A DNA stretch of 64,000 bases from Parvibaculum sedimenti (GTDB lineage: Bacteria > Pseudomonadota > Alphaproteobacteria > Parvibaculales > Parvibaculaceae). The translations under genes were made by a program, and so were the position numbers. The stretch spans positions 43,646-107,645 of the forward strand of contig NZ_WESC01000012.1 in the NCBI RefSeq assembly GCF_009184905.1, written 5' to 3'. Shown piece by piece: positions 44,629 through 52,106 of this stretch. The notes below the pieces were generated by a model. It made no database searches, was not told the origin of the DNA, and saw only the letters and a program-made list of their open reading frames with translations. How positions within the stretch are numbered: position 1 is the stretch's first letter; each line of letters opens with the position of its first letter.

Positions 44629-46272
44629 TCAGGCGGCGTGACCCTGGCGATCTTCAGCGATCGTCACGTGTTCCGGGGCAAGCGCCGCGCGGCCCAGAAT
44701 GTCATCCGAAATCTTCTCGGCGATCATGATCGTCGGCGCGTTGGTGTTGCCGCCAACCAGCGTCGGCATGACCGAAGCGTCGACCACGCGCAAACCTTCG
44801 ATACCGCGCACGCGGCACTTGTTGTCGACGACGGCCATCGGGTCGTTGCCCATCTTCGCCGTGCCGACCGGGTGATAGATGGTTTCCGCCGTTTCGCGGA
44901 TCCAGCTGTCGATCTGCTCATCGGTCTGCTTGTCGGCGCCCGGCCAGAACTCCGGCCCGCGATAGGGGTCCATGGCGCGCTGCGCAACGATATCGCGGAC
45001 GAGGCGCACACCGTCACGCATGACGCGGCGGTCGGTCTCGGCTTCGAGGTAATTCGGCTGGATCAGCGCGTGGTCTGCCGGATCGAGCGATTTCAGGCCG
45101 ATATAACCGCGGCTCTCCGGACGGAGTTGGCATACATGGACCGTGAAGCCATGTCGATCGGACTTCGTTCGCGCATGGTCGCGCATCATCGCGGCCACGA
45201 AATGGATCTGGATGTCCGGCACTTCGAGCTCCGGGCGTGTCTTGAGGAACGCACCCGATTCAAGACCGTTCGAGGTCGCGACACCCGTCTTGAAGAAGGT
45301 GTACTGCATGCCCGTCAGCAACTGGCGGAACAGATTCATCTGGCTGTGCAGCGTGATCGGCAGCTTGCACTCATAGATGGAGGTGCAGTCGAGATGGTCC
45401 TGCAGGTTCTGGCCGACCCCCGGCAGATCGGCCACGACGTCGATGCCGAACTTGCGCAGATATTCGCCCGAGCCGATGCCCGAGAGGAGCAGCGTCTGGG
45501 GCGAGTTCACCGCGCCACCCGAAAGAATGACTTCCTTGTTGGCGCGAACCGTCTTCTTCTCGCCATCCTGGACATATTCGACGCCGACCGCCTTCTTGCC
45601 CTCGAAAAGGATGCGTGCGGTAAGCGCCTTCACCTCGACCTTCAGGTTCGGACGCGACAGCGCCGGAACCAGATAGCCAACAGCGGCGCTGCAACGCTTG
45701 CCGTTCTTGATGGTGAGCTGATAGGGGCCGACGCCTTCCTGCTGCGGACCGTTGAAATCGTCCGTGTAGGGGTGGCCCGCCTGCTTGCCGGCCTCGACGA
45801 AGGCGTCGAAGAGCACATTGGTCTTGCGCGCATTGGTGACGCCGAGCGGGCCCTCGCCGCCATGGAAGGCGCTGTCGCCATTCTCATTGCCTTCGGCGCG
45901 GCGGAAATAGGGCAGCACGTCGGCGAAACCCCAACCTTCCAGGCCGAGCTGGCGCCAGAGGTCGTAGTCGCGCGCATGGCCGCGGATGTAGATCATGCCG
46001 TTGATCGAGGACGAGCCGCCAAGCACCTTGCCGCGCGGCCAGAAAAGCTTGCGGTTGTTCAGATGCGGCTGGCCTTCCGTGTAGTAGTACCAGTTCGCAG
46101 TGTCCGTGCCGATCAGCTGGCCGACGCCGGCGGGCATGTGGATCATGAAATTGGTGTCTTTGGCGCCTGCCTCGAGCAGAAGAACCTTGTTCGCCGGATT
46201 TTCCGACAGGCGGTTCGCCAACACGCAGCCCGCGCTGCCCGCACCAATGATGATGTAATCGAATGAGCTCAT
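44629..46272 (-). CDS. GMC family FAD oxidoreductase, alcohol/choline dehydrogenase type
   Basis: 547-aa flavoprotein. The FAD motif is YIIIGAGSAGCVLANRLSE; the GMC signatures are WPRGKVLGGSSSINGMIYIR and VILSGGAVNSPQTLLLSGIG. The catalytic His is in TIYHPVGTAKMG and the partner Asn in GGNTNAPTIMIAEK. It oxidises a primary alcohol; the relatives include BetA and long-chain or polyethylene-glycol alcohol dehydrogenases, and without bet genes nearby I do not assign choline. I used the ATG at 46272, where the family starts. A tandem inverted repeat (46403-46416) lies in its promoter region. Confidence 0.92.
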   Translation of the reverse strand: MSSFDYIIIGAGSAGCVLANRLSENPANKVLLLEAGAKDTNFMIHMPAGVGQLIGTDTANWYYYTEGQPHLNNRKLFWPRGKVLGGSSSINGMIYIRGHARDYDLWRQLGLEGWGFADVLPYFRRAEGNENGDSAFHGGEGPLGVTNARKTNVLFDAFVEAGKQAGHPYTDDFNGPQQEGVGPYQLTIKNGKRCSAAVGYLVPALSRPNLKVEVKALTARILFEGKKAVGVEYVQDGEKKTVRANKEVILSGGAVNSPQTLLLSGIGSGEYLRKFGIDVVADLPGVGQNLQDHLDCTSIYECKLPITLHSQMNLFRQLLTGMQYTFFKTGVATSNGLESGAFLKTRPELEVPDIQIHFVAAMMRDHARTKSDRHGFTVHVCQLRPESRGYIGLKSLDPADHALIQPNYLEAETDRRVMRDGVRLVRDIVAQRAMDPYRGPEFWPGADKQTDEQIDSWIRETAETIYHPVGTAKMGNDPMAVVDNKCRVRGIEGLRVVDASVMPTLVGGNTNAPTIMIAEKISDDILGRAALAPEHVTIAEDRQGHAA

Positions 46273-46402
46273 AGTTCCCGGCCTTCCCTGTGACTCGACC
46301 TTTTCGGGGCGCTCGTGCCCCGCCGCGCTTCTCACTGCCCTGAGGCAGCCCGATTCCCTGCGATGGTCGGATTTTGCGTGGATTGTCAGCAATCAACAAA
46401 GC

Positions 46403-46416
46403 TGACGCAAGCGTCA
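46403..46416. promoter_or_regulatory. Inverted repeat ahead of the GMC oxidoreductase
   Basis: TGACGC-AA-GCGTCA in an AT-rich 289-bp divergent region. On the minus strand it includes TTGACG, a possible -35 box of the GMC gene, so a bound repressor would block the promoter. Confidence 0.4.
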
Positions 46417-46561
46417 ATTTTGAAGAAGCACCGCAATTTACCACTTTCCTCCAAAATAGATGTTTCACCTGCTCTTGCGATAAATTTTCATTAACCCTGC
46501 TTCCATATTCTGGCTCGATCAACGTCCTCCCAAGTCGGACGCCAATGGCGAGCTAGAATTG

Positions 46562-47170
46562 ATGACGAACGACGAACCAGGCAGCGAGCGTCGACGCCAC
46601 CCGCGCATTCCGGTAGCCGTGAAGGGCCGCTTCCTGGCCCCGGACGGCTCGGAGCACGAATGCGTTATCCGCGACATGTCGCTTTCGGGCATTGCCCTGA
46701 TCGCCGACGTGGAGGTGCCTGCCGGCGCGCATCTCATCGTCTACCTCGACGATTTCGGCCGTTTCGAGGGACCAGTCGTTCGCGCCTTCGAGGGCGGCTT
46801 TGCCATTGAAACCGCGCTGAGCGGCCCGCGCCGCGAGCGCGTGGCCGAAAGGCTCAATACCTATGCGACCGGCGCCGCTGCCCCCGATGCCGATAGCCGC
46901 CGCAACTTCCCGCGCTATGCGCCGCAGGATGGAGGCTTTGAAGAAGGCTCCGTCGTGACGCTGGCCGACGGCCGGACGGCCCCCTGCCGCATCGTCGACA
47001 TGTCGCTGGGCGGCGCCAATGTGGCAACGGAAGTGCGTCCGCCGCTCGGCACGCGCGTTTCCATCGGCCGCATGAAGGGCCGCATCGTGCGCCATACGCC
47101 GGAAGGCTTCGCGATCGAATTCACCGACATTCCCGAACGCGCCAGCGCGCTTTCGCGCCCATTCGGCTGA
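46562..47170 (+). CDS. Tandem PilZ-domain protein
   Basis: 202 aa containing two PilZ domains. Domain 1 has ERRRHPRIPVAVKGRF and IRDMSLSGIAL; domain 2 has RRNFPRYAP and CRIVDMSLGGANVA. The RxxxR and D/NxSxxG motifs that bind cyclic-di-GMP are complete in domain 1 and near-complete in domain 2. No effector domain is attached. It may link cyclic-di-GMP to motility or surface attachment. Start is the ATG at 46562. Confidence 0.9.
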   Translation: MTNDEPGSERRRHPRIPVAVKGRFLAPDGSEHECVIRDMSLSGIALIADVEVPAGAHLIVYLDDFGRFEGPVVRAFEGGFAIETALSGPRRERVAERLNTYATGAAAPDADSRRNFPRYAPQDGGFEEGSVVTLADGRTAPCRIVDMSLGGANVATEVRPPLGTRVSIGRMKGRIVRHTPEGFAIEFTDIPERASALSRPFG

Positions 47171-47243
47171 ACCGTTCCGCCCTCGCCGCGCCCACTGCCC
47201 TCATCTAGACTGCGAGTCGCACGCAGACAGCCGGGGGACGAAC

Positions 47244-47947
47244 ATGGGCGAGCCAATTCTGAAATATGAACTCATCGACGATATCGCCGTCCTGACCATG
47301 GATGACGGGCGGGCCAATGCGCTCGGCCACAACATGATCGACGCGATCGGCGCGAGCCTGAGACGCGCCGAGGGCGAGGCCAGGGCCGTGCTGCTGCTCG
47401 GCCGCGAGAAGCGCTTTTGCGCGGGCTTCGATCTGGAGGTCATGGCCTCGGGCCAGGAGCATGTCCAGAAGCTCGTCACGGCAGGTGCGGAGCTCATGCT
47501 CGACATGTACACCCACCCGCTTCCCATCGTGATCGGCTGCACCGGCCATGCGCTGGCGGCGGCGGGCTGTTGCTGCTCTCCGCCGATGCACGGATCGGCG
47601 CAGAGGGTGAGTTCAAGATCGGTCTGCCGGAAGTCGCCATACGGATGACCTTGCCGATCTTCGGCGTGGAGCTTGCGCGCGACCGGCTGGCGCGGAACCA
47701 CCTCACTGCCGCGGTGACGCAGGCGCGCATCTACAATCCGGTGGAGGCCGCCCTCGTCGGCTACCTCGACCAGACGGCACCCGCCGAGCGACTCAGGGAA
47801 ACGGCGCTCGCCCGTGCGCGCGAACTGGCGCTGCTGCCGCAACCGGCTTTCCGTAACACCAAGCTGAAGGAGCGGAGCGCCACGGTGAAGCTCATTCGCG
47901 ACACACTTATGGAAGATTTACGCACTTTCGACGGTGCAACACGCTAG
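47244..47947 (+). pseudogene. Frameshifted enoyl-CoA hydratase/isomerase (crotonase) gene
   Basis: The N-terminal half (MGEPILKYELIDDIAVLTMD, REKRFCAGFDLEVMA, CTGHALAAAG) and the C-terminal half (GLLLLSADARIGAEGEFKIG, LPEVAIRMTLPIFG) form one complete crotonase, but in two frames. The shift lies in the GC repeat at 47554-47566 (TGGCGGCGGCGGGC), where one base seems missing. Product would be about 234 aa. Slippage mutation or sequencing error are both possible. GGGGGACGAAC precedes the ATG. Confidence 0.75.
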
Positions 47948-48027
47948 AAGATTGATGATTTGTGGTGGCGGCTGGGCCCGCCGGCTATAACCGCCTCCAT
48001 CGAAACAGGCCCACTGGAGGTAGCACC

Positions 48028-48531
48028 ATGCTGATCCCGACCATTAAACGGCTAGGGTTTGTTCCCCTCGCCCTGCTTCTCGTCATCGGCCTTGTCGGCA
48101 TGCCCGACACGGCGCGTGCAGACTGCAGCCCAACCGGTACGAACGGAATCATCGGCGGCCTTGGCGGCGCGGTTGTCGGCGGGCTTCTCGGCTCGACCAT
48201 CGGTGGCGGCTCGGGCCGAACGCTGGCAACCATCGGCGGCGCGCTCGCAGGCGGCCTCGTCGGCAACAACCTCGCGACGCAGCTTTCCTGTCAGGACCAG
48301 AACTACGTCGGCAGCAGCACGTCGCGGAGCCTCGATAGCGGCCAGCCCGTGAGCTGGCACAATCCCGATACGGGCACCTACGGCGATGTGAAGCCGGTGC
48401 GCAGCTACAATACGCAACAGGGCCAGTATTGCCGCGAATTCCAGCAGACGATCTATATCGACGGAGAGCGCAAGCAGGGCTATGGCACCGCCTGCCGCCA
48501 GCCGGATGGAAGCTGGAGGATCGTCAGCTAA
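48028..48531 (+). CDS. Glycine-zipper 17-kDa surface antigen-like protein
   Basis: 167-aa exported protein with signal peptide (cleavage near DTARADC). Residues about 35-80 form a glycine zipper (GIIGGLGGAVVGGLLGSTIG) that inserts in a membrane. The C-terminal domain (VSWHNPDTGTYGDVKPVRSY, YCREFQQTIYIDGERKQGYG, GSWRIV) matches the rickettsial 17-kDa antigen family. Probably an outer-membrane or periplasmic structural protein. GGAGGTAGC precedes the ATG. Confidence 0.87.
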   Translation: MLIPTIKRLGFVPLALLLVIGLVGMPDTARADCSPTGTNGIIGGLGGAVVGGLLGSTIGGGSGRTLATIGGALAGGLVGNNLATQLSCQDQNYVGSSTSRSLDSGQPVSWHNPDTGTYGDVKPVRSYNTQQGQYCREFQQTIYIDGERKQGYGTACRQPDGSWRIVS

Positions 48532-48565
48532 CCTCACCGGGTTCATTCATTATTAAGGCTGTTTG

Positions 48566-48601
48566 GCGATGCCCGGAAAATTTTTCGGGCATCGCTTTTT
48601 T
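48566..48601 (+). terminator. Terminator after the surface antigen gene
   Basis: Perfect 10-bp stem GCGATGCCCG / CGGGCATCGC with inner A/T pairing and a run of six T. Confidence 0.92.
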
Positions 48602-48748
48602 GTGTGCGGGGCGCGAAGCAGAATGCGCACCCCACACCCACCACAACCCGCTACACCAATCGCCTGTTTTTTCAGGCAAATTGGAGCACTGTCGCCGGCG
48701 CGAATGCGCCCGCGCGGAAGTCGATAAAATTTGAGCAAAATTTAAATC

Positions 48749-48764
48749 AATGACGATTCTCATT
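48749..48764. promoter_or_regulatory. Fur-like box candidate
   Basis: AATGACGATTCTCATT, an inverted repeat AATGA/TCATT with the ATTCTCATT half typical of Fur boxes, in an AT-rich stretch about 95 bp before the BTLCP protease gene. The rest of the 48532-48859 gap holds only the terminator at 48566. Confidence 0.3.
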
Positions 48765-48859
48765 CGATTAAAAACCACATCGCTCACTTAAACGGCGGCA
48801 AACGCCTCTTTGCCACTCTGTACACGCGGAACAGGAAGTTCCGCATCGACGGATAGTGG

Positions 48860-49666
48860 GTGGTGGACGTGAACCGGAATTATTCGCTCGCCCTGGCGGC
48901 GGGCATCGCCCTGTGGGTGGCGGGATGCCAGTCGACAGGGAGCATAGGCCAATCGGGCGGCATGCTGATGAATAGCGGCGTGACCATGGCGGCATTGCAT
49001 ATGCCCGTCGGTCAGCAGGTCGTGCCGCCCAATGGCTTCATCTCGTTCTGCCTGCGCAATCCGAAGGAGTGCGAGGGCGGAACGGACCACCCAACCAACA
49101 TGGTGATGACCCCCGGTCGCTGGACACAGATCAACGAAGTCAACGATTACGTGAACCGCAACATTCCGCAGATCGAGGACATCGACAATTACGGCACTGT
49201 CGAGAACTGGACCTATCCCAACGAGCGGGGCGGCGATTGCGAGGATCTGGCGCTGCTTAAGCGCAAGATGCTGATCGAGCGCGGCTGGCCTGCGAGCGAT
49301 CTCCTCATCACGGTAGTGCGCGAGTGGAACGGCGACGGTCACGCCATTCTCGTCGCGACGACCGACAAGGGCGACTACGTGCTCGACAACAAGAACTGGG
49401 CGATCGTGTCCTGGGCTCAGGCTCCATACACATGGGCGAAGCAGCAGTCGCGCGAGCGGCCCTATATCTGGGTCAATCTCGACCAGTCGAGCTTCCGCCT
49501 CGCCTCCAATGAGACCGTACCGCCGCTCGGTGCGCCGATACCTTTCGTCGAAGCCGCCAATCGCATGAAGCCGGCGGCGAATGCGCCGCTGCGCCCCAGC
49601 CTTGCGAACGGAGATGTTCGCCCGGCCGCCTCACAGGCGCCCACTGCGGCGCTTGCGATGAACTGA
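48860..49666 (+). CDS. Transglutaminase-like cysteine proteinase (BTLCP, LapG family), lipoprotein
   Basis: 268 aa. The lipobox LWVAGC (Cys23) indicates membrane anchoring. The BTLCP domain has Cys127 in NERGGDCEDLALLKR, His161 in GDGHAILVATTDKGDYV and Asp176 in VLDNKNW: the catalytic triad. LapG, the known member, cuts the adhesin LapA in the periplasm under cyclic-di-GMP control through LapD; the calcium-binding Asp of that group is not judged here. No LapD or LapA homologue is in the window. Starts at 48860, 48863 and 48869 (all GTG) are possible. Confidence 0.85.
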   Translation: MVDVNRNYSLALAAGIALWVAGCQSTGSIGQSGGMLMNSGVTMAALHMPVGQQVVPPNGFISFCLRNPKECEGGTDHPTNMVMTPGRWTQINEVNDYVNRNIPQIEDIDNYGTVENWTYPNERGGDCEDLALLKRKMLIERGWPASDLLITVVREWNGDGHAILVATTDKGDYVLDNKNWAIVSWAQAPYTWAKQQSRERPYIWVNLDQSSFRLASNETVPPLGAPIPFVEAANRMKPAANAPLRPSLANGDVRPAASQAPTAALAMN

Positions 49667-49737
49667 GAGATACGGCCCCATCGGCCGCAACGTCCCCCAC
49701 GACCGGGTCCGCCCCCACAGGCCCGGTCCTGTCGAGG

Positions 49738-49769
49738 CCGGTCCTGTCGCGCCCACACGACAGGGCCGG
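49738..49769. terminator. Hairpin between convergent protease and enoyl-CoA hydratase genes
   Basis: CCGGTCCTGTCG pairs with CGACAGGGCCGG (two mismatches) around an 8-nt loop; a copy of the first arm precedes it. No T-run, so terminator activity is uncertain. Confidence 0.45.
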
Positions 49770-49794
49770 TATTCGACATCGGGGCATATGAGCC

Positions 49795-50571
49795 TTACTT
49801 GCCCTTCCAGACCGGCTTGCGCTTCTCCGCGAAGGCGCGCGGTCCCTCGATCAGATCCTCGCTGCGGAAGAGCGCTGCGACCGAGGGATATTTGCCGTTG
49901 ATGGCCTTTTCCAGATTGGCTTCATTGAGGCCCTGATAGACAGACTCCTTCGAGGCCCGGATCGACATGGGCGAGCATTCCATGATCAATCCCGCCCAGC
50001 GCCTGGCTGCGGCGAGAAGCTCGGAAGCCGGAACGACTTCGTTCACAAAGCCGAGTTCCTTGCCCTCCTTCGCGGGAACCTGACGGCCGGTGAGGATCAT
50101 GCCGAGCGCCTGCTTGGTGCCGATCTGGCGCGGCAGACGATGCAGACCGCCGGCAAGCGCGGCAAGGCCAACCTTCGGCTCGGGAAGCGCGAAGACCGCA
50201 TTTTCCGAGGTAATGATGAGATCGCAAGCCAGCGCGATTTCAAAGCCGCCGCCCATGGCAACGCCATTCACCGCCGCGATGACCGGCTTGTTGAGGTCGT
50301 AGCGCGAGGTGAGACCCGCGAAACCCGACGGCGGCACCTCGATCTTGTTGCCTTCCGCCTGATAGCGCAGATCGTTGCCGGCGCTGAAGGCGCGTTCGCC
50401 CGCGCCGGTGATGATCGCCACCCAAAGGTCGTCATCCTTCGCAAAGTCATCGAAAATTTTCGCCAGTTCGAAATTCGCCGGCGGATGAAGCGCGTTCATC
50501 CGTTCCGGACGATTGATCGTGACGATCAGAAGGTGCCCTTCCCGTTCGGCTGTGCAGTGTTCGGTGGTCAT
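49795..50571 (-). CDS. Enoyl-CoA hydratase/isomerase family protein
   Basis: 258-aa crotonase. The oxyanion-hole segments are RAFSAGNDLRYQ and VNGVAMGGGFEIALACD; SENAVFALPEPKVGLAALAG carries the position of the first catalytic Glu (PEPKVGL). The second Glu, usually in the region after GLxxxxGG, reads GLHRLPRQIG, without an acid, so classical hydration is doubtful; carnitinyl-CoA-type or isomerase chemistry is possible. The ATG at 50571 follows AGGGAAC; the frame upstream is non-conserved. Confidence 0.88.
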   Translation of the reverse strand: MTTEHCTAEREGHLLIVTINRPERMNALHPPANFELAKIFDDFAKDDDLWVAIITGAGERAFSAGNDLRYQAEGNKIEVPPSGFAGLTSRYDLNKPVIAAVNGVAMGGGFEIALACDLIITSENAVFALPEPKVGLAALAGGLHRLPRQIGTKQALGMILTGRQVPAKEGKELGFVNEVVPASELLAAARRWAGLIMECSPMSIRASKESVYQGLNEANLEKAINGKYPSVAALFRSEDLIEGPRAFAEKRKPVWKGK

Positions 50572-50783
50572 GCGCGTTCCCTGTTTGCGGCTGCCGGGCG
50601 CGTTGTGGCCCGTTGTTTCGGCATGAAATCTGCCCTCTCGACTCCCGGGGAGCAAGCATCCCGACGTTGACGCAAGGGTAATGAGTGCGTCTTATTGTGA
50701 CGAAATGGCAATTACCGCTGCGTTCGTATGGCGAATCGGCATTATTGTCGGCGACACGCAAACGAAGCGGCACTGAAAGACAT

Positions 50784-51500
50784 ATGGCCGGAACCGGTTC
50801 CCATTCTCGAGCTGAAGCTGCAGACGCAGATGCTGCGTCCCGGCGCTGGCTGCTGAAATATGGCGACCGCATCTACGGCCCCTACTCGTTCGACGCGATG
50901 AAGAACTATATCGCGGAGGGCCGCGTGATCGCGCAGAGCATCATTGCGCCCGACGGCACGCCAGCCAGCGCCGAGACGTGGCAGAGCGCCGCGCTCGTTC
51001 CCGACTTCGCGATATTCTTTGACGGCGCCCAGCCCGAAGCGGAGCCCGCGGCGCCGACGCCAGGCATCACGCAAACACAGGCCCAACAGGCTATTGCGCA
51101 GACGGCCGCCTCCGACGCGACGGCAAAACGCGAACCCGAGACAGATGTCGCGGAAGGCCGTCGGGAGCGGACCTCCTACGGTTCCGCCAAGGGACAGGTG
51201 GACAGGCGCCGCCAGCCGGAGACGGCGAATTTCATCATCATCATGGACATCAAGGCGCGGTACGCAGGTCCGCTGGAACAGGCGATCATGTCACTCGGGC
51301 CCGCCTACAAGCTCGCCCCGAATGTCTGGTGTGTGAATACCAACGGAACGGCGGGCGGGCTCCTCAACGATCTCAGCATGCACATCGGCAAGAGCGACAC
51401 GATGTTCATCGTCGACGCGACGCGCGACCGCACAGCCTGGCTCAATCTCGGCCCGGAAAGCGATGCGAAGATCCGCCGCGTCTGGCGCCGCCCCTTCTGA
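50784..51500 (+). CDS. GYF_2-domain protein with Cas2/SinR-like C-terminal domain
   Basis: 238 aa. Residues about 20-75 (WLLKYGDRIYGPYSFDAMKN and AALVPDF) form a GYF_2-type peptide-binding domain. A disordered Ala/Gln-rich linker follows. The C-terminal 85 residues (NFIIIMDIKARYAGPLEQAI, KLAPNVWCVNTNGTAGGLLN, DTMFIVDATRDRTAWLNLGP) have the strand-helix-strand pattern of the ferredoxin-fold SinR/Cas2-like proteins. No CRISPR genes are near. The fusion is unusual to me; the fold call is from pattern only. Confidence 0.6.
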   Translation: MAGTGSHSRAEAADADAASRRWLLKYGDRIYGPYSFDAMKNYIAEGRVIAQSIIAPDGTPASAETWQSAALVPDFAIFFDGAQPEAEPAAPTPGITQTQAQQAIAQTAASDATAKREPETDVAEGRRERTSYGSAKGQVDRRRQPETANFIIIMDIKARYAGPLEQAIMSLGPAYKLAPNVWCVNTNGTAGGLLNDLSMHIGKSDTMFIVDATRDRTAWLNLGPESDAKIRRVWRRPF

Positions 51501-51566
51501 AAACTCTCATATTTGCGCGGATGACGCCGCGGCGTTTCCGATGCTAGGTTGCGCGAATGGCCAACG

Positions 51567-51600
51567 GGTCTTCAGGGATATCCCCTGAAGGGCCTTTTTT
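51567..51600 (+). terminator. Terminator after the GYF-domain gene
   Basis: Stem CTTCAGGG / CCCTGAAG extended by GGGT/GGCC with one mismatch, followed by six T. Confidence 0.85.
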
Positions 51601-51667
51601 ATTTCAATGAACCGCGCGCGACGAACCGGTCGGCCGCGGCGACGTCACGCACAGAAAGGCAATATCC

Positions 51668-52093
51668 GTGGCAGCAGCAACAGGCGACACCGTACAGGTG
51701 CATTACACGGGCACACTCGGCGACGGCTCCGTCTTCGACAGCAGCCTCGAGAGCGACCCCATCGAATTCACGCTTGGCAGCGCCGCCGTCATTCCCGGTT
51801 TCGAGAATGCCGTGCTCGGCATGCAGATCGGCGACCGCAAGACCTTCACCATTCCCGCCGGCGAAGCCTATGGCGAGCGCGATCCGCGCATGGTGCAGGA
51901 CGTGCCGCGCTCCGAACTTCCAGCGGACATGGAGCTCTTTCTCGGCATGCGCCTGACGGCGAGCGACAATGAGGGGCGGGAAATTCCGCTCGTCATCACC
52001 GAACTCACCGACACGTCGGTGAAGCTCGACGCCAATCATCCGCTGGCTGGACAGGACCTCACCTTCTCCATCGAACTCGTCGCGGTGAGCTGA
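51668..52093 (+). CDS. FKBP-type peptidyl-prolyl isomerase, SlyD-like
   Basis: 141-aa cytoplasmic PPIase and chaperone. The FKBP start VQVHYTGTLGDGSVFDSS and VIPGFENAVLGMQIGD are followed by the IF-insert domain and the closing strand LDANHPLAGQDLTFSIELV, the SlyD/FkpB pattern. There is no His-rich metal tail. The GTG at 51668 is the best start. Its terminator lies within the 3' coding part of the convergent gene (52173-52206). Confidence 0.92.
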   Translation: MAAATGDTVQVHYTGTLGDGSVFDSSLESDPIEFTLGSAAVIPGFENAVLGMQIGDRKTFTIPAGEAYGERDPRMVQDVPRSELPADMELFLGMRLTASDNEGREIPLVITELTDTSVKLDANHPLAGQDLTFSIELVAVS

Positions 52094-52106
52094 CGCGCAC
52101 GGCGCC

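Noticed and set aside
44365..46266. 633-codon plus-strand frame opposite the GMC oxidoreductase
   Set aside because: Shadow of GC-rich coding sequence; the GMC gene has all catalytic motifs.
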